From NCBI RefSeq assembly GCF_002013915.1, contig NZ_MBTF01000038.1:248001-312000 (forward strand): a stretch of 64,000 nucleotides of DNA, written 5' to 3'. Below the pieces are notes generated by a model. The model ran no database searches. It was not told the origin of the DNA and saw only the letters and a program-made list of their open reading frames with translations. Within the stretch, counting starts at the first letter, position 1. Each line of letters begins with the position of its first letter. This stretch comes from Mucilaginibacter pedocola (GTDB taxonomy: Bacteria; Bacteroidota; Bacteroidia; Sphingobacteriales; Sphingobacteriaceae). Positions 1 through 8,032 of this stretch are shown here, piece after piece. The translations under genes were made by a program, and so were the position numbers.

Positions 1-3000
1 GGCCTGCTTATTGCAGCGCCTGCTTTACACTATTTATGCTTTTATAACTCATACGATCCCGTTTGGCTGCGCGCCATTAATGCGGGGCTAAGCGCAATTG
101 CCCTTGGGTTTTCGTTCACTGCCCTTAAACGCACTTACGTTTACCTTACCTGCGCCACTATCCTCTCTTACCTGGTTATCAATAACGGCATTTTGCTTGG
201 GGCCAATGGGTTCGAGCATGTTTACCTCTTTAGCTCCATCACCATATTTATATCGCTTACACTTTTCTGCAAACGGCCATGGGAGTTTGTGCTGATATGC
301 GGGCTAAATATTATTGCTATAGTGTGCGCCTACTATACGGCGCCAAAACTTTATATATCGGGTTATGTGCTCATGGCGTTGCTCGTTGTTTTCACGGCCA
401 TAGCCTATGTGTCGCTATTTGTAGTGATGACCTACCAGCAAAAATTCAAGCGCGCGCTGGATGAGGTGCTGCTGCTGAACGATACCCTGATGGCGAATGA
501 TGCAACCCTGCGCCGCAGCCGCGAAGAACTGCACTCGCTCATCAGCTCGATGAATGATACCGTTTTCGAACTGAACGAAGATACCACCTGCTATAACGTT
601 TGGTTCGGGCAAAACAGCCCGCCTTACCTAACCCGCGATCAATTTGTGGGTAAACAGCTTTTTGAGGTAATGGGCCCCGAGCAGGCCGTACCATTTGCGA
701 GGGTGTATGAGCTGGTACGCACGAATCGCGAGCCTGCCTCACTTGAGTTTCCATCGTTATACGGCCACCCAAAATGGTTTATTGCCAAAGCCTCCCCTGT
801 TTTTGATGCCAAGGGCAACTACCTGCACCGTATATCGGTATCGGTAACGGATATTACTGAACAAAAAAAACGCGCCGACTCGCTCGTAGAAAGCGAGGCT
901 TTATTGCAGCAGGCCCAAACTATTGCCAAAACGGGCAACTGGTGGTTTGATGCCGTTACCCGCGAGAACCATTGGAGCGATAACCTGTTCAAGGTATTGG
1001 AGGTTGATACCATCCCCGAACCGCTTACCAAATTTGAGTATTACATGGCCATGGTGCACCCGGACGACCTGGAGCGCACGGCCGACTACTTTACCAATAT
1101 TACCACCGTTGCCGATGTAAACTGTGAGCATAAAATGCTTACCCCAAAAGGCAACCTAAAGTACATACGCGTACAGCGCGGCGACCTGCAATATGCGCCC
1201 GATGGTAGCCTGAAACGCATTGTAGGCATTATACAGGATGTTACTGAGGCCCGCCTTGCCGAGAAGGCCGTAAAAGTGAGCCAGATAGAATTACTGGAAG
1301 CACAAAAGATAGCCAAAATAGGTAACTGGAAATTTGATAACAGCAGCAAAAACCTGGCCTGGAGCGATGAAGTGAACGCCATTTACGAACTGGACGAGGC
1401 TGAAGCTTCAGAATCGGCTGCGGGGCGTACGCTTATCAAATACATCCACCCCGATGACCGCTATGTAATACGCAACCTTTTCAGGGCCGAATCGGATATT
1501 GCGGTAGAGTACCGCATTATTACGCCAAAGGGTACCTTAAAGCACATCAGTGTAATTACGGGTAAGCTAATGTTCCGCGAGGATGGCAGCGTTCGCAAAA
1601 TTGTGGGCACCCTGCAGGATATTACCCAGCGTAAACAGGCTGAAATAGAACACCGCAGCACCGAAGATAAATTTATACAGGTATTGGAGACGGTAAGCCT
1701 TGCGGCCCTGTCGCTTGATGCCAATGGTTGCGTAACCTTCTGCAATAAATACCTGGCAAACTTACTGGGTTACCGGCAGGATGAGATACTGGGCATGAAC
1801 TGGATGTACAATTTTGTACCCGAAGAACTGCGCGAAATGATGCAGGGCTGGTTTGTTACCGATAGTATAAAGGCCCACTATATAAACCCCATAATTTGCC
1901 GTAACGGCGAGTGGCGCACCGTTAGCTGGCAAAACACCGTTAGCTACGATGAGCAGGGAAAAATAAAGGGTACTACCAGCATTGGCGAGGATATTACCCT
2001 GCAGCAAATAGCCCGGCAGCAACTCATCAGCGCTAAAGAAGAGGCGGAGCGTTCATCGCACTTTAAATCAGAGTTCCTATCTATCATGAGCCACGAGATA
2101 CGCACGCCCATGAATGCGGTGATAGGTACCACTAATCTGCTGCTATCAGAAGACCCACGCCCCGAACAACTGGAATACCTCAACACACTAAAATTTAGCG
2201 GCGAAAACCTGCTGGCCATTATTAACGATATACTCGATTATAATAAAATAGAGGCCGGCAAGCTGGTGTTGAACAAAGGCGTATTCAACATACACCAGCT
2301 AACCCAAAACATCAGGCAATCTTTCTACGCTAAGGCAGTAGAGAAGAATTTGGAGATAGAACTGGTAACCGGTCAGGGTATTCCCGAATACCTCATTGGC
2401 GACCAAACGCGCCTGGGCCAGATTTTAATAAACCTGGTAAACAATGCCGTTAAATTTACGCTGAAGGGCAAAGTGGCCATTGTACTGGAGAAAGAGCAGG
2501 CCACAGATAAAGAGATACTGATAAACTTTAAGGTAACGGATACCGGCATAGGTATCGCGCCCGAGAACCTCGGCATTATATTCGATCCTTTTATACAAGA
2601 AGAGCGCGTAATAAACAACGAGTACGGCGGCACTGGCCTGGGCCTTGCTATTACCAAACGCCTGGTAGAGCTTTACAACAGCAGCATACGTGTGCAAAGC
2701 GAAGTGGGCAAGGGCACTCAGTTCAGTTTCTCGGTGCTGTTTACGCTGGCACCGCAGCCGGCTGCTCAGCCGCAGGTATCGGCAGCGCAGGTGGTTGCGC
2801 CATTATTGCCTACACTGCATGGCATGAATATTTTGGTGGTTGATGATAATAAGATGAACATTATGATAGCCACAAAATTTTTGAAGAAGTGGCAGGCTAA
2901 TGTAGATGAGGCCATGAACGGGCAAATAGCCGTGGATAAAGCGGCCGAAAAAACTTACGATCTTATTATTATGGACCTGCAAATGCCGGTAATGGATGGC

Positions 3001-3216
3001 TTTGAAGCCTCGGCCATTATTAAGCAGATGCAGCCCGCCTTGCCTATTATAGCCTTCACGGCCGATGCTATGCCCGAAACACATGCCAAGGCTTTTGAAC
3101 ACGGCATGTGCGATTATCTCACTAAGCCTTTTGTACCCGATGTGCTCTTCGAAAAAATATCGCGCCATTGCAGGCCGGTAGCTGCTACGCAGCCTAACCC
3201 GGCGGATATAATTTAA
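1..3216 (+). CDS. Hybrid sensor histidine kinase, 5' end outside window
   Basis: A membrane-bound hybrid two-component sensor that autophosphorylates on His and passes the phosphate to its own receiver. The frame is open from base 1, so the true start lies upstream; the ATG at 193 is internal. Order seen: several hydrophobic segments (to about base 440), a short coiled linker, about four PAS/PAC repeats (roughly bases 530-870, 900-1260, 1290-1650, 1670-2020), a HisKA domain with motif SHEIRTPMNAVIG (His codon at 2092), a HATPase_c domain with NLVNNAVKFT, DTGIGI and GGTGLGLAI, and a C-terminal receiver with DDN near its start and phospho-acceptor Asp in IIMDLQMPVMDG (codon at 2974). It carries no HPt domain, so a separate HPt protein would be needed for a further relay. 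The ligand cannot be read from sequence. The family call is secure. Confidence 0.95.
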   Translation, partial: GLLIAAPALHYLCFYNSYDPVWLRAINAGLSAIALGFSFTALKRTYVYLTCATILSYLVINNGILLGANGFEHVYLFSSITIFISLTLFCKRPWEFVLICGLNIIAIVCAYYTAPKLYISGYVLMALLVVFTAIAYVSLFVVMTYQQKFKRALDEVLLLNDTLMANDATLRRSREELHSLISSMNDTVFELNEDTTCYNVWFGQNSPPYLTRDQFVGKQLFEVMGPEQAVPFARVYELVRTNREPASLEFPSLYGHPKWFIAKASPVFDAKGNYLHRISVSVTDITEQKKRADSLVESEALLQQAQTIAKTGNWWFDAVTRENHWSDNLFKVLEVDTIPEPLTKFEYYMAMVHPDDLERTADYFTNITTVADVNCEHKMLTPKGNLKYIRVQRGDLQYAPDGSLKRIVGIIQDVTEARLAEKAVKVSQIELLEAQKIAKIGNWKFDNSSKNLAWSDEVNAIYELDEAEASESAAGRTLIKYIHPDDRYVIRNLFRAESDIAVEYRIITPKGTLKHISVITGKLMFREDGSVRKIVGTLQDITQRKQAEIEHRSTEDKFIQVLETVSLAALSLDANGCVTFCNKYLANLLGYRQDEILGMNWMYNFVPEELREMMQGWFVTDSIKAHYINPIICRNGEWRTVSWQNTVSYDEQGKIKGTTSIGEDITLQQIARQQLISAKEEAERSSHFKSEFLSIMSHEIRTPMNAVIGTTNLLLSEDPRPEQLEYLNTLKFSGENLLAIINDILDYNKIEAGKLVLNKGVFNIHQLTQNIRQSFYAKAVEKNLEIELVTGQGIPEYLIGDQTRLGQILINLVNNAVKFTLKGKVAIVLEKEQATDKEILINFKVTDTGIGIAPENLGIIFDPFIQEERVINNEYGGTGLGLAITKRLVELYNSSIRVQSEVGKGTQFSFSVLFTLAPQPAAQPQVSAAQVVAPLLPTLHGMNILVVDDNKMNIMIATKFLKKWQANVDEAMNGQIAVDKAAEKTYDLIIMDLQMPVMDGFEASAIIKQMQPALPIIAFTADAMPETHAKAFEHGMCDYLTKPFVPDVLFEKISRHCRPVAATQPNPADII

Positions 3217-3220
3217 AGCA

Positions 3221-4468
3221 TCAATTAGTACGGATAGCCTCTACAGGATCCATCCGCGAGGCAAACCATGCGGGTATAATGCCGGCAACCATTCCGATAA
3301 CTACCGATACGGTAAGCCCGCGGATGACGTTGGTCGCGTCTAAGATAACCTCAAGGTCTGCAGCAGCCTTTACGACTAACGTGCCGAGGTATACCAGCAG
3401 CAGCCCTATCAAACCGCCCATTAGGCATAACGCAACCGACTCGAGCAGGAACTGCAGTAAGATGAAATAGTTTTTGGCCCCGAGGGATTTTTGTATACCG
3501 ATAATATTGGTACGTTCTTTCACCGAAACAAACATGATATTGGCTATACCGAAACCGCCCACCAGCACACTGAAACCGCCGATAATGTTACCGGCAATAT
3601 TCACGATAGTAAAGAGGCTATCTAACTGATTGGTGATAACGCTGGATTTATTGAGCGCAAAATTATCATCAACACCCGGGCGTATACTGCGGATAGAACG
3701 CATAATACCACGTATCTCGCTTTCTACTTCGCTTTCCGACAGGTTATCCTGCCCGCGCACTACTATAGATGGGTTATACTTTTCGTTCTCTACATCAATA
3801 ACGTTTTTAGCAAAGTTCAGCGGAACAAGCACCTGTTTATCTGTTGATATCCCCAGCATATCATCGCCTTGTTTGCTAAAAACGCCAATAATGGTAAGCT
3901 TACGCCCCATAATTTTTATCTGTTTACCAACAGCATCGCCACTGGGAAATAAATTAGCAGCAATATCGAACCCGATAAGCGTAACCGGCGACCCTGTACG
4001 CGATTCTATATCAGTAAAATAGCGCCCGTCCTGGAAATCGAAACTGATCACCTTATCATGCTCGTGCGATACGGCATTTATTTGTGCCCCATCAACCGTG
4101 TTACTGCCGTATTTCACGGTGCGGTTATCAACACTTATCTCATAAGTAATGGCTTTGGCGGTTTGGCTGCGGCGGCGTATCTGGTCAAAATCGCGCAGTT
4201 TGGGTACAGGGCGCTGCATGTATTTCCACCATGGAAAATCGTCGCCGCCGTCCCATGGCCACTTTTCTACATAAATACTATTGTTACCCAGCTTATTAAC
4301 GCTTTTTTGCAGGTTATTACGCAAGGTATCAACCGCCGACCGCACCGCTATAATGGCAAAAATACCAATGGTTACGCCCAACAGCGATAGCAGCGTGCGT
4401 AGCTTGTTTTGTCTGAGGGCATCGTATGCAAATAAAAAACTCTCGCGTATAAGTTTTAAAATAATCAT
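3221..4468 (-). CDS. ABC transporter permease, MacB/FtsX type
   Basis: A 415-residue inner-membrane permease with the MacB layout: one N-terminal transmembrane helix (about residues 20-45, followed by the SAVDTLRNN region), a large periplasmic MacB-PCD-like domain (about 50-270) and three C-terminal helices of the FtsX domain (about 285-400), ending with the characteristic MDPVEAIR motif. Such permeases pair with a LolD/MacB ATPase and use mechanotransmission to move lipoproteins, peptides or drugs. No ATPase lies next to it; the nearest one is at 17486-18295. It is convergent with the sensor kinase, with 4 bases between them. Substrate unknown. Confidence 0.9.
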   Translation of the reverse strand: MIILKLIRESFLFAYDALRQNKLRTLLSLLGVTIGIFAIIAVRSAVDTLRNNLQKSVNKLGNNSIYVEKWPWDGGDDFPWWKYMQRPVPKLRDFDQIRRRSQTAKAITYEISVDNRTVKYGSNTVDGAQINAVSHEHDKVISFDFQDGRYFTDIESRTGSPVTLIGFDIAANLFPSGDAVGKQIKIMGRKLTIIGVFSKQGDDMLGISTDKQVLVPLNFAKNVIDVENEKYNPSIVVRGQDNLSESEVESEIRGIMRSIRSIRPGVDDNFALNKSSVITNQLDSLFTIVNIAGNIIGGFSVLVGGFGIANIMFVSVKERTNIIGIQKSLGAKNYFILLQFLLESVALCLMGGLIGLLLVYLGTLVVKAAADLEVILDATNVIRGLTVSVVIGMVAGIIPAWFASRMDPVEAIRTN

Positions 4469-4633
4469 AACAGTGTTTTACGGGTATACCGGCAGAGCGG
4501 CAGCTATGTTAAACCGGGTAATTTTTAGGTTAGACGAACGTTGTTGCCTTAAGTTACAGCGTGCGCAATAAAAGTATTTTGCAGATTATCAAAACGAAAT
4601 ATAAAAAAATCGGTTAATTTAACAAAAAATCCG

Positions 4634-4641
4634 TATTTTTG
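4634..4641 (+). promoter_or_regulatory. Bacteroidota -7 promoter box upstream of queA
   Basis: TATTTTTG matches the TAnnTTTG -7 consensus of the Bacteroidota primary sigma factor. It lies 27 bases before the queA ATG in an A+T-rich gap. A clear -33 TTTG is not seen. Confidence 0.5.
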
Positions 4642-4668
4642 CGGCCTGAAAATTCATCTCTATAAAAC

Positions 4669-5718
4669 ATGAAATTATCCCAGTTCAAATTCAACCTGCC
4701 CGATTCACTAATAGCACATACCCCCGCCGACAAACGCGACGAATCTCGTTTGATGGTTCTGCATCGCGATTCCGGTAAAATCGAGCACAAGATATTTAAA
4801 GATGTACTGGATTATTTTGACGACAAGGATGTAATGATCCTTAACAATACAAAAGTATTCCCGGCGCGCATGTATGGCAACAAAGAGAAAACCGGTGCCA
4901 CCATCGAAGTTTTCCTGCTGCGCGAATTAAATAAAGAACTACGCCTTTGGGACGTATTGGTTGACCCGGCGCGTAAAATACGCGTTGGCAACAAACTTTA
5001 CTTTGGCGATGATGACCTGCTGATAGCCGAGGTTGTAGATAACACTACATCTCGTGGCCGTACCATCCGCTTCTTGTTTGATGGTACCGACGAGGAGTTC
5101 CGCCGCAACGTAGAAATATTGGGCGAGACACCACTGCCAAAATACATTAAACGCAAAGCTACTGCCGAAGATAAAGAGCGTTACCAAACCATCTTCGCTA
5201 AAAACGAAGGTGCCGTGGCCGCCCCTACTGCAGGCCTGCACTTTAGCCGCGAGCTAATGAAACGCCTGGAATTGAAAGGTGTTGAATTTGCCGAAGTTAC
5301 CCTGCACGTTGGTTTAGGCACCTTCCGCCCGGTTGAAGTAGAGGATTTGACCAAGCACAAAATGGACAGCGAGCAGTTCATCATCGAGCAAAAACAAGCT
5401 GATATTGTAAACAAAGGTATCGAGCGTAAAAGCCGTATCTGCGCCGTAGGTACCACATCAATGCGCACCATTGAGTCGGCAGTATCTGCAAATAAAACCC
5501 TGAAGGCCGCTAACGACTGGACCAGCAAGTTCATCTTCCCGCCGTACGATTTTAGCATTGCCAACAGCATGATCACTAACTTCCACACGCCGGAATCGAC
5601 CCTGTTGATGATGATAAGTGCATTTGGCGGTTACGAGCATGTAATGAATGCTTACGAAGTTGCCGTAAAAGAGAAATACCGTTTCTACAGCTATGGCGAT
5701 GCCATGCTGATTATCTAA
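4669..5718 (+). CDS. queA: tRNA preQ1(34) S-adenosylmethionine ribosyltransferase-isomerase
   Basis: QueA transfers the ribosyl part of SAM to preQ1 at tRNA position 34, giving epoxyqueuosine. The protein has 349 residues, the usual family length, and starts with the typical MKLSQFKFNLPDSLIA. It carries conserved blocks such as LNNTKVFPARMYG, GLGTFRPV, AAPTAGLHFS, VGTTSMRTIES and the C-terminal MITNFHTPESTLLMM. It is preceded by a TAnnTTTG promoter box. The pathway partner tgt is in the same window at 60088, about 55 kb away, so the two are not co-transcribed. Confidence 0.97.
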   Translation: MKLSQFKFNLPDSLIAHTPADKRDESRLMVLHRDSGKIEHKIFKDVLDYFDDKDVMILNNTKVFPARMYGNKEKTGATIEVFLLRELNKELRLWDVLVDPARKIRVGNKLYFGDDDLLIAEVVDNTTSRGRTIRFLFDGTDEEFRRNVEILGETPLPKYIKRKATAEDKERYQTIFAKNEGAVAAPTAGLHFSRELMKRLELKGVEFAEVTLHVGLGTFRPVEVEDLTKHKMDSEQFIIEQKQADIVNKGIERKSRICAVGTTSMRTIESAVSANKTLKAANDWTSKFIFPPYDFSIANSMITNFHTPESTLLMMISAFGGYEHVMNAYEVAVKEKYRFYSYGDAMLII

Positions 5719-5720
5719 TT

Positions 5721-5810
5721 TAGATGAGAGATATGAGAGGTGAGATTTAAGATAATTACTCTCATGCTTAATAAAATGAGATATATGCGAAAGCCTGTAT
5801 CTCATTTTTG
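5721..5810. repeat. GAGAT-rich short repeat after queA
   Basis: A run of GAGATATGAGAGGTGAGATTT-like words after the queA stop is echoed in reversed sense by CTCATATCTCA words at 5760-5810 and 5970-6003. Related wording (gaggttagagatttgagg) occurs at 36439-36471. No coding content is seen. Confidence 0.45.
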
Positions 5811-5834
5811 TTTTATAGCTTTGGCAACATAAAA

Positions 5835-5943
5835 CGTCATCCCGAACTTATTTCGGGACCCCACATGCAAAGTTTACGGCATGCAGAGCGACTAACATGG
5901 TGGCTACCTGCCGCGTGGGTGCTGAAACAAGTTCAGCATGACG
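5835..5943. repeat. Intergenic palindromic element, family R1 (copy 1)
   Basis: About 109 bp bounded by CGTCAT and ATGACG. Inner hairpins lie at each end: CCCGAACTTATTTCGGGA on the left and GCTGAAACAAGTTCAGC on the right. A second copy in opposite orientation lies at 34225-34332 and shares both arms and the ACCCCACATG segment. It sits between queA and ispD. Confidence 0.8.
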
Positions 5944-5963
5944 TGAAAATTTATTGACGATAA

Positions 5964-6680
5964 ATGCCCGGTCTCAAATCTCATATCTCAGATCTAAAAT
6001 CTAAATCTTTCGCCATTATTGTAGCAGGCGGAACAGGCTCGCGAATGCAATCCGCCTTGCCTAAACAGTTTTTAGAATTGAATGGCAAGCCGGTGCTGAT
6101 GCACACGCTGGAGGCCTTTGCCGCCAGTACATCTGCCCCTACCCTTATTTTGGTGCTGCATGCAGATTTTCACGGGCTGTGGAAAGAACTTTGCGCTGTG
6201 CATAACTTTTCGGTAAAACACCTTTTATTAGCCGGCGGCGAAACGCGTTTTCATTCGGTAAAGAATGCAATTGACTACATTACCGACACCGATGTGCTAA
6301 TTGCTGTACACGATGCCGTACGGCCACTTATAAGCCCTGTTGTTATAGATGAAGCCTACAGCACCGCCCAAGCCCAGGGAAGCGCCGTAGTAGCCGTCAA
6401 AAGCCGCGACTCGGTTAGGCAAACCACGGGCACTACATCTCAGGCTCTGAATCGCGATAGCATTTACCTGGTGCAAACACCTCAAACCTTTCAGTCCGGT
6501 TTGTTAAAGCAGGCCTACAAGCAGCCTTATACTTCCAATTTTACTGATGATGCCTCGGTTGTTGAGCAGCTTGGGCATGATATACAGCTGGTTGAGGGCA
6601 ACCATACCAATATTAAAATAACTTTCCCCGAGGATATTGCCATTGCTGAGGCCATTTTAAACAAAAAACCATCGGCCTGA
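5964..6680 (+). CDS. ispD: 2-C-methyl-D-erythritol 4-phosphate cytidylyltransferase
   Basis: IspD couples CTP to MEP in the non-mevalonate isoprenoid pathway. The protein has 238 residues. The nucleotide-binding loop is IIVAGGTGSRMQSALPKQF, followed by the conserved HDAVRPLIS and a TPQTFQ motif near the C-terminus; family length is about 230. The start is uncertain. The first dozen residues are encoded by a short-repeat sequence (TCTCATATCTCAGATC) and precede the normal family start, yet the next ATG (6048) would remove the glycine loop. A non-ATG start near 6003 is possible. Confidence 0.93.
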   Translation: MPGLKSHISDLKSKSFAIIVAGGTGSRMQSALPKQFLELNGKPVLMHTLEAFAASTSAPTLILVLHADFHGLWKELCAVHNFSVKHLLLAGGETRFHSVKNAIDYITDTDVLIAVHDAVRPLISPVVIDEAYSTAQAQGSAVVAVKSRDSVRQTTGTTSQALNRDSIYLVQTPQTFQSGLLKQAYKQPYTSNFTDDASVVEQLGHDIQLVEGNHTNIKITFPEDIAIAEAILNKKPSA

Positions 6681-6721
6681 TGTGGGCCAATGGTTAATTT
6701 ATTGAGCTTTTCGGTTAGCTA

Positions 6722-6868
6722 TCAGGCTCTCCTGATAACACCTAATAATAATGCGATAATGGCTATTACTAATAGCGCGTGAATGATATTGCCGGCATGG
6801 TTAAAAAAGAAACCGAATACCCATCCTATAACCAGGATAACTGCAATTATGTACAATAAGCCTCTCAT
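6722..6868 (-). CDS. Lmo0937-type membrane microprotein, copy 1
   Basis: A 48-residue protein, almost entirely hydrophobic, starting MRGLLYIIAVILVIGWVFGF and ending IALLLGVIRRA. Two transmembrane helices (about 3-22 and 29-44) are separated by a short NHAG-type loop. Sequence and size fit the Lmo0937/DUF5670 family of small membrane proteins, whose function is not established. It is the last of three tandem paralogues (7293-7439, 7009-7158, this one), each with its own leader, upstream -24/-12-like element and (for the upstream two) a hairpin after the stop. Confidence 0.85.
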   Translation of the reverse strand: MRGLLYIIAVILVIGWVFGFFFNHAGNIIHALLVIAIIALLLGVIRRA

Positions 6869-6885
6869 GTTGTTGTGTGTTTTTA
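6869..6885 (-). promoter_or_regulatory. A/C-rich leader before copy 1
   Basis: Read on the minus strand, the bases before the ATG are AAAAACACACAACAAC. Copies 2 and 3 have nearly the same leader (AAAAAACACAACATC and AAAAACACAACAACA). No Shine-Dalgarno sequence is present, so this conserved stretch may serve translation initiation. Confidence 0.5.
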
Positions 6886-6920
6886 TTGTTGTTAATACTT
6901 AGGTAGATTGTACTTAACCA

Positions 6921-6940
6921 TATACCAAAATCATTCCAAA
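6921..6940 (-). promoter_or_regulatory. Sigma-54-like -24/-12 element, copy 1
   Basis: Minus-strand TTTGGAATGATTTTGGTATA. The GG (6937/6936) and GT (6925/6924) dinucleotides are 12 bases apart, as in sigma-54 promoters (TTGG-N10-GC). The predicted start near 6912 would leave a leader of about 43 nt. It is 18/19 identical to the element before copy 3 over ATACnAAAATCATTCCAAA. Confidence 0.5.
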
Positions 6941-6952
6941 AAGGGATAGAAT

Positions 6953-6985
6953 AAAAAAAGACGCCTTTAGAAAGCGTCCTTTTTA
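6953..6985 (-). terminator. Hairpin terminator after microprotein copy 2
   Basis: Stem GACGC (6960-6964) / GCGTC (6974-6978) with adjoining AAAG/CTTT, flanked by an A run on the left and a T run on the right. It could work in both directions; read on the minus strand it follows copy 2. Confidence 0.6.
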
Positions 6986-7008
6986 TAGCTGAATAACTTA
7001 ACGTGAAG

Positions 7009-7158
7009 TTAAGCTCTCCGAATTACCCCTAACAGTAGCGCTATAATAGCAATTACTAATAAAGCGTGAATAATATTGCCGCCGAACGGGCTTACAAATG
7101 CGCCGAATACCCAAATAATAACCAGGATGACCGCGATAATGTATAATAAGCTTCTCAT
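7009..7158 (-). CDS. Lmo0937-type membrane microprotein, copy 2
   Basis: A 49-residue paralogue of 6722-6868: start MRSLLYIIAVILVIIWVFGA, loop FVSPFGGN, end IALLLGVIRRA. It is predicted to have two membrane helices. It lies between the other two copies in the same orientation. It is identical to them at the extreme C-terminus and in most helix positions, which points to local duplication. Its upstream element has the best -12 box of the three (GC rather than GT). Confidence 0.85.
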   Translation of the reverse strand: MRSLLYIIAVILVIIWVFGAFVSPFGGNIIHALLVIAIIALLLGVIRRA

Positions 7159-7206
7159 GATGTTGTGTTTTTTATAAATGTTAATATTAAGTAGATGTTA
7201 ACATGT

Positions 7207-7227
7207 ATGCGAAAACCAAGCCAAAAA
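7207..7227 (-). promoter_or_regulatory. Sigma-54-like -24/-12 element, copy 2
   Basis: Minus-strand TTGGCTTGGTTTTCGCAT. GG (7222/7221) and GC (7210/7209) are 12 bases apart, close to the TTGGCACG-N4-TTGCA sigma-54 consensus. The predicted start near 7197 gives a leader of about 39 nt. Confidence 0.5.
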
Positions 7228-7236
7228 GCCATAAAC

Positions 7237-7266
7237 AAAAAAAGAACGCCGGTTAAGCGTCCTTAT
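7237..7266 (-). terminator. Probable terminator after microprotein copy 3
   Basis: Imperfect stem GAACGC / GCGTCC around 7245-7262, preceded by an A run (T run on the minus strand). It has the same design as 6953-6985 but is weaker. Confidence 0.45.
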
Positions 7267-7292
7267 CATAAACAGTTATTATAAATATAATA

Positions 7293-7439
7293 TCAGGCTC
7301 TTCGGATAACCCCTAATAATAAAGCTATTATAGCTATAACTAATAATACGTGTATAATACCACCTGTATTTGTATAAAAGAAACCGAACAGCCACCCGAT
7401 GACCAGGATAACCGCGATAATGTATAGTATGCCTCTCAT
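7293..7439 (-). CDS. Lmo0937-type membrane microprotein, copy 3
   Basis: A 48-residue paralogue of the two genes downstream: start MRGILYIIAVILVIGWLFGF, loop FYTNTGG, end IALLLGVIRRA. It is first in the tandem set when read on the minus strand. The shared signals (A/C-rich leader, -24/-12-like box at the same distance) indicate independent but co-regulated transcription. Confidence 0.85.
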   Translation of the reverse strand: MRGILYIIAVILVIGWLFGFFYTNTGGIIHVLLVIAIIALLLGVIRRA

Positions 7440-7491
7440 TGTTGTTGTGTTTTTAGTAATGTTTAAGTAATACGTAATTGCATTTTACTTA

Positions 7492-7510
7492 ATACTAAAA
7501 TCATTCCAAA
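7492..7510 (-). promoter_or_regulatory. Sigma-54-like -24/-12 element, copy 3
   Basis: Minus-strand TTTGGAATGATTTTAGTAT. GG (7507/7506) and GT (7495/7494) are 12 bases apart. The predicted start near 7482 gives a leader of about 43 nt, matching copy 1. Confidence 0.5.
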
Positions 7511-7675
7511 TGAGGGTGCTATCGTCAAATCCGGGAACTTCGACTGTTGAACTGGGGGTAATAAGCCTCTCGGGGATAAAACTGCCGCTCGGCTGTCGCA
7601 CATGCATTGCGGCTAAGATTTCTCCTCGCCCTTCACTCCGTCCCCTCGCTTCTGTTCATAGTGCTACGATGGAAA
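7511..7675. other. G+C-richer gap with no supported gene
   Basis: The segment holds an inverted pair (GTCAAATCCGGGAACTTCGAC) and CTCCTCGCCCTTCACTCCG wording that resembles the GC-rich arms of the intergenic repeats at 30016 and 31676. It is probably a decayed repeat. The reading frame across it has no family resemblance and no start signal. Confidence 0.3.
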
Positions 7676-7712
7676 ACAAAAAAGCCCCCAATCACTCGGA
7701 GGCTTCTTTATA
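7676..7712 (-). terminator. Terminator after the DUF2795-like gene
   Basis: AAGCC(CCC)...(GGA)GGCTT hairpin between an A run (left) and a TTCTTTA run (right). It follows the stop of the minus-strand gene at 7728. Confidence 0.55.
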
Positions 7713-7727
7713 TGTTTGCAACGGAAG

Positions 7728-7949
7728 TTAATATTCGTCTTCGTTAAAAAAGAAATCGTCTTTGGTTGGGTAATCCGGCCAAATTTCCTCAATGTTTTCA
7801 TAAGGCTCGCCATCGTCTTCCAATGCCTGCAGGTTTTCTATCACCTCTACCGGCGCTCCCGAACGGATAGCATAATCAATTAACTCATCTTTAGTTGCCG
7901 GCCATGGCGCATCTTCTAAGTGCGATGCTAATTCAAGTGTCCAATACAT
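7728..7949 (-). CDS. DUF2795-like small acidic protein
   Basis: A 73-residue soluble, acidic protein. Its N-terminal part (YWTLELASHLEDAPWPATKDEL, IDYAIRSGAPVEVIENLQAL) matches the compact DUF2795 fold found as short stand-alone proteins in Bacteroidota; the C-terminus is rich in D/E/F. Family function is unknown. Monocistronic, with a hairpin terminator downstream. Confidence 0.75.
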   Translation of the reverse strand: MYWTLELASHLEDAPWPATKDELIDYAIRSGAPVEVIENLQALEDDGEPYENIEEIWPDYPTKDDFFFNEDEY

Positions 7950-8032
7950 GTTTTTATATTAATTGGTAAATTTCCGTTTTCGCAAAAGTATAATATTTTT
8001 AAATTGATTTTTACTATTTTTTTGTAATATTT

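Noticed and set aside
7510..7731. 73-residue plus-strand ORF
   Set aside because: It runs through a repeat-like segment and over the terminator of the opposite gene, with no family resemblance.
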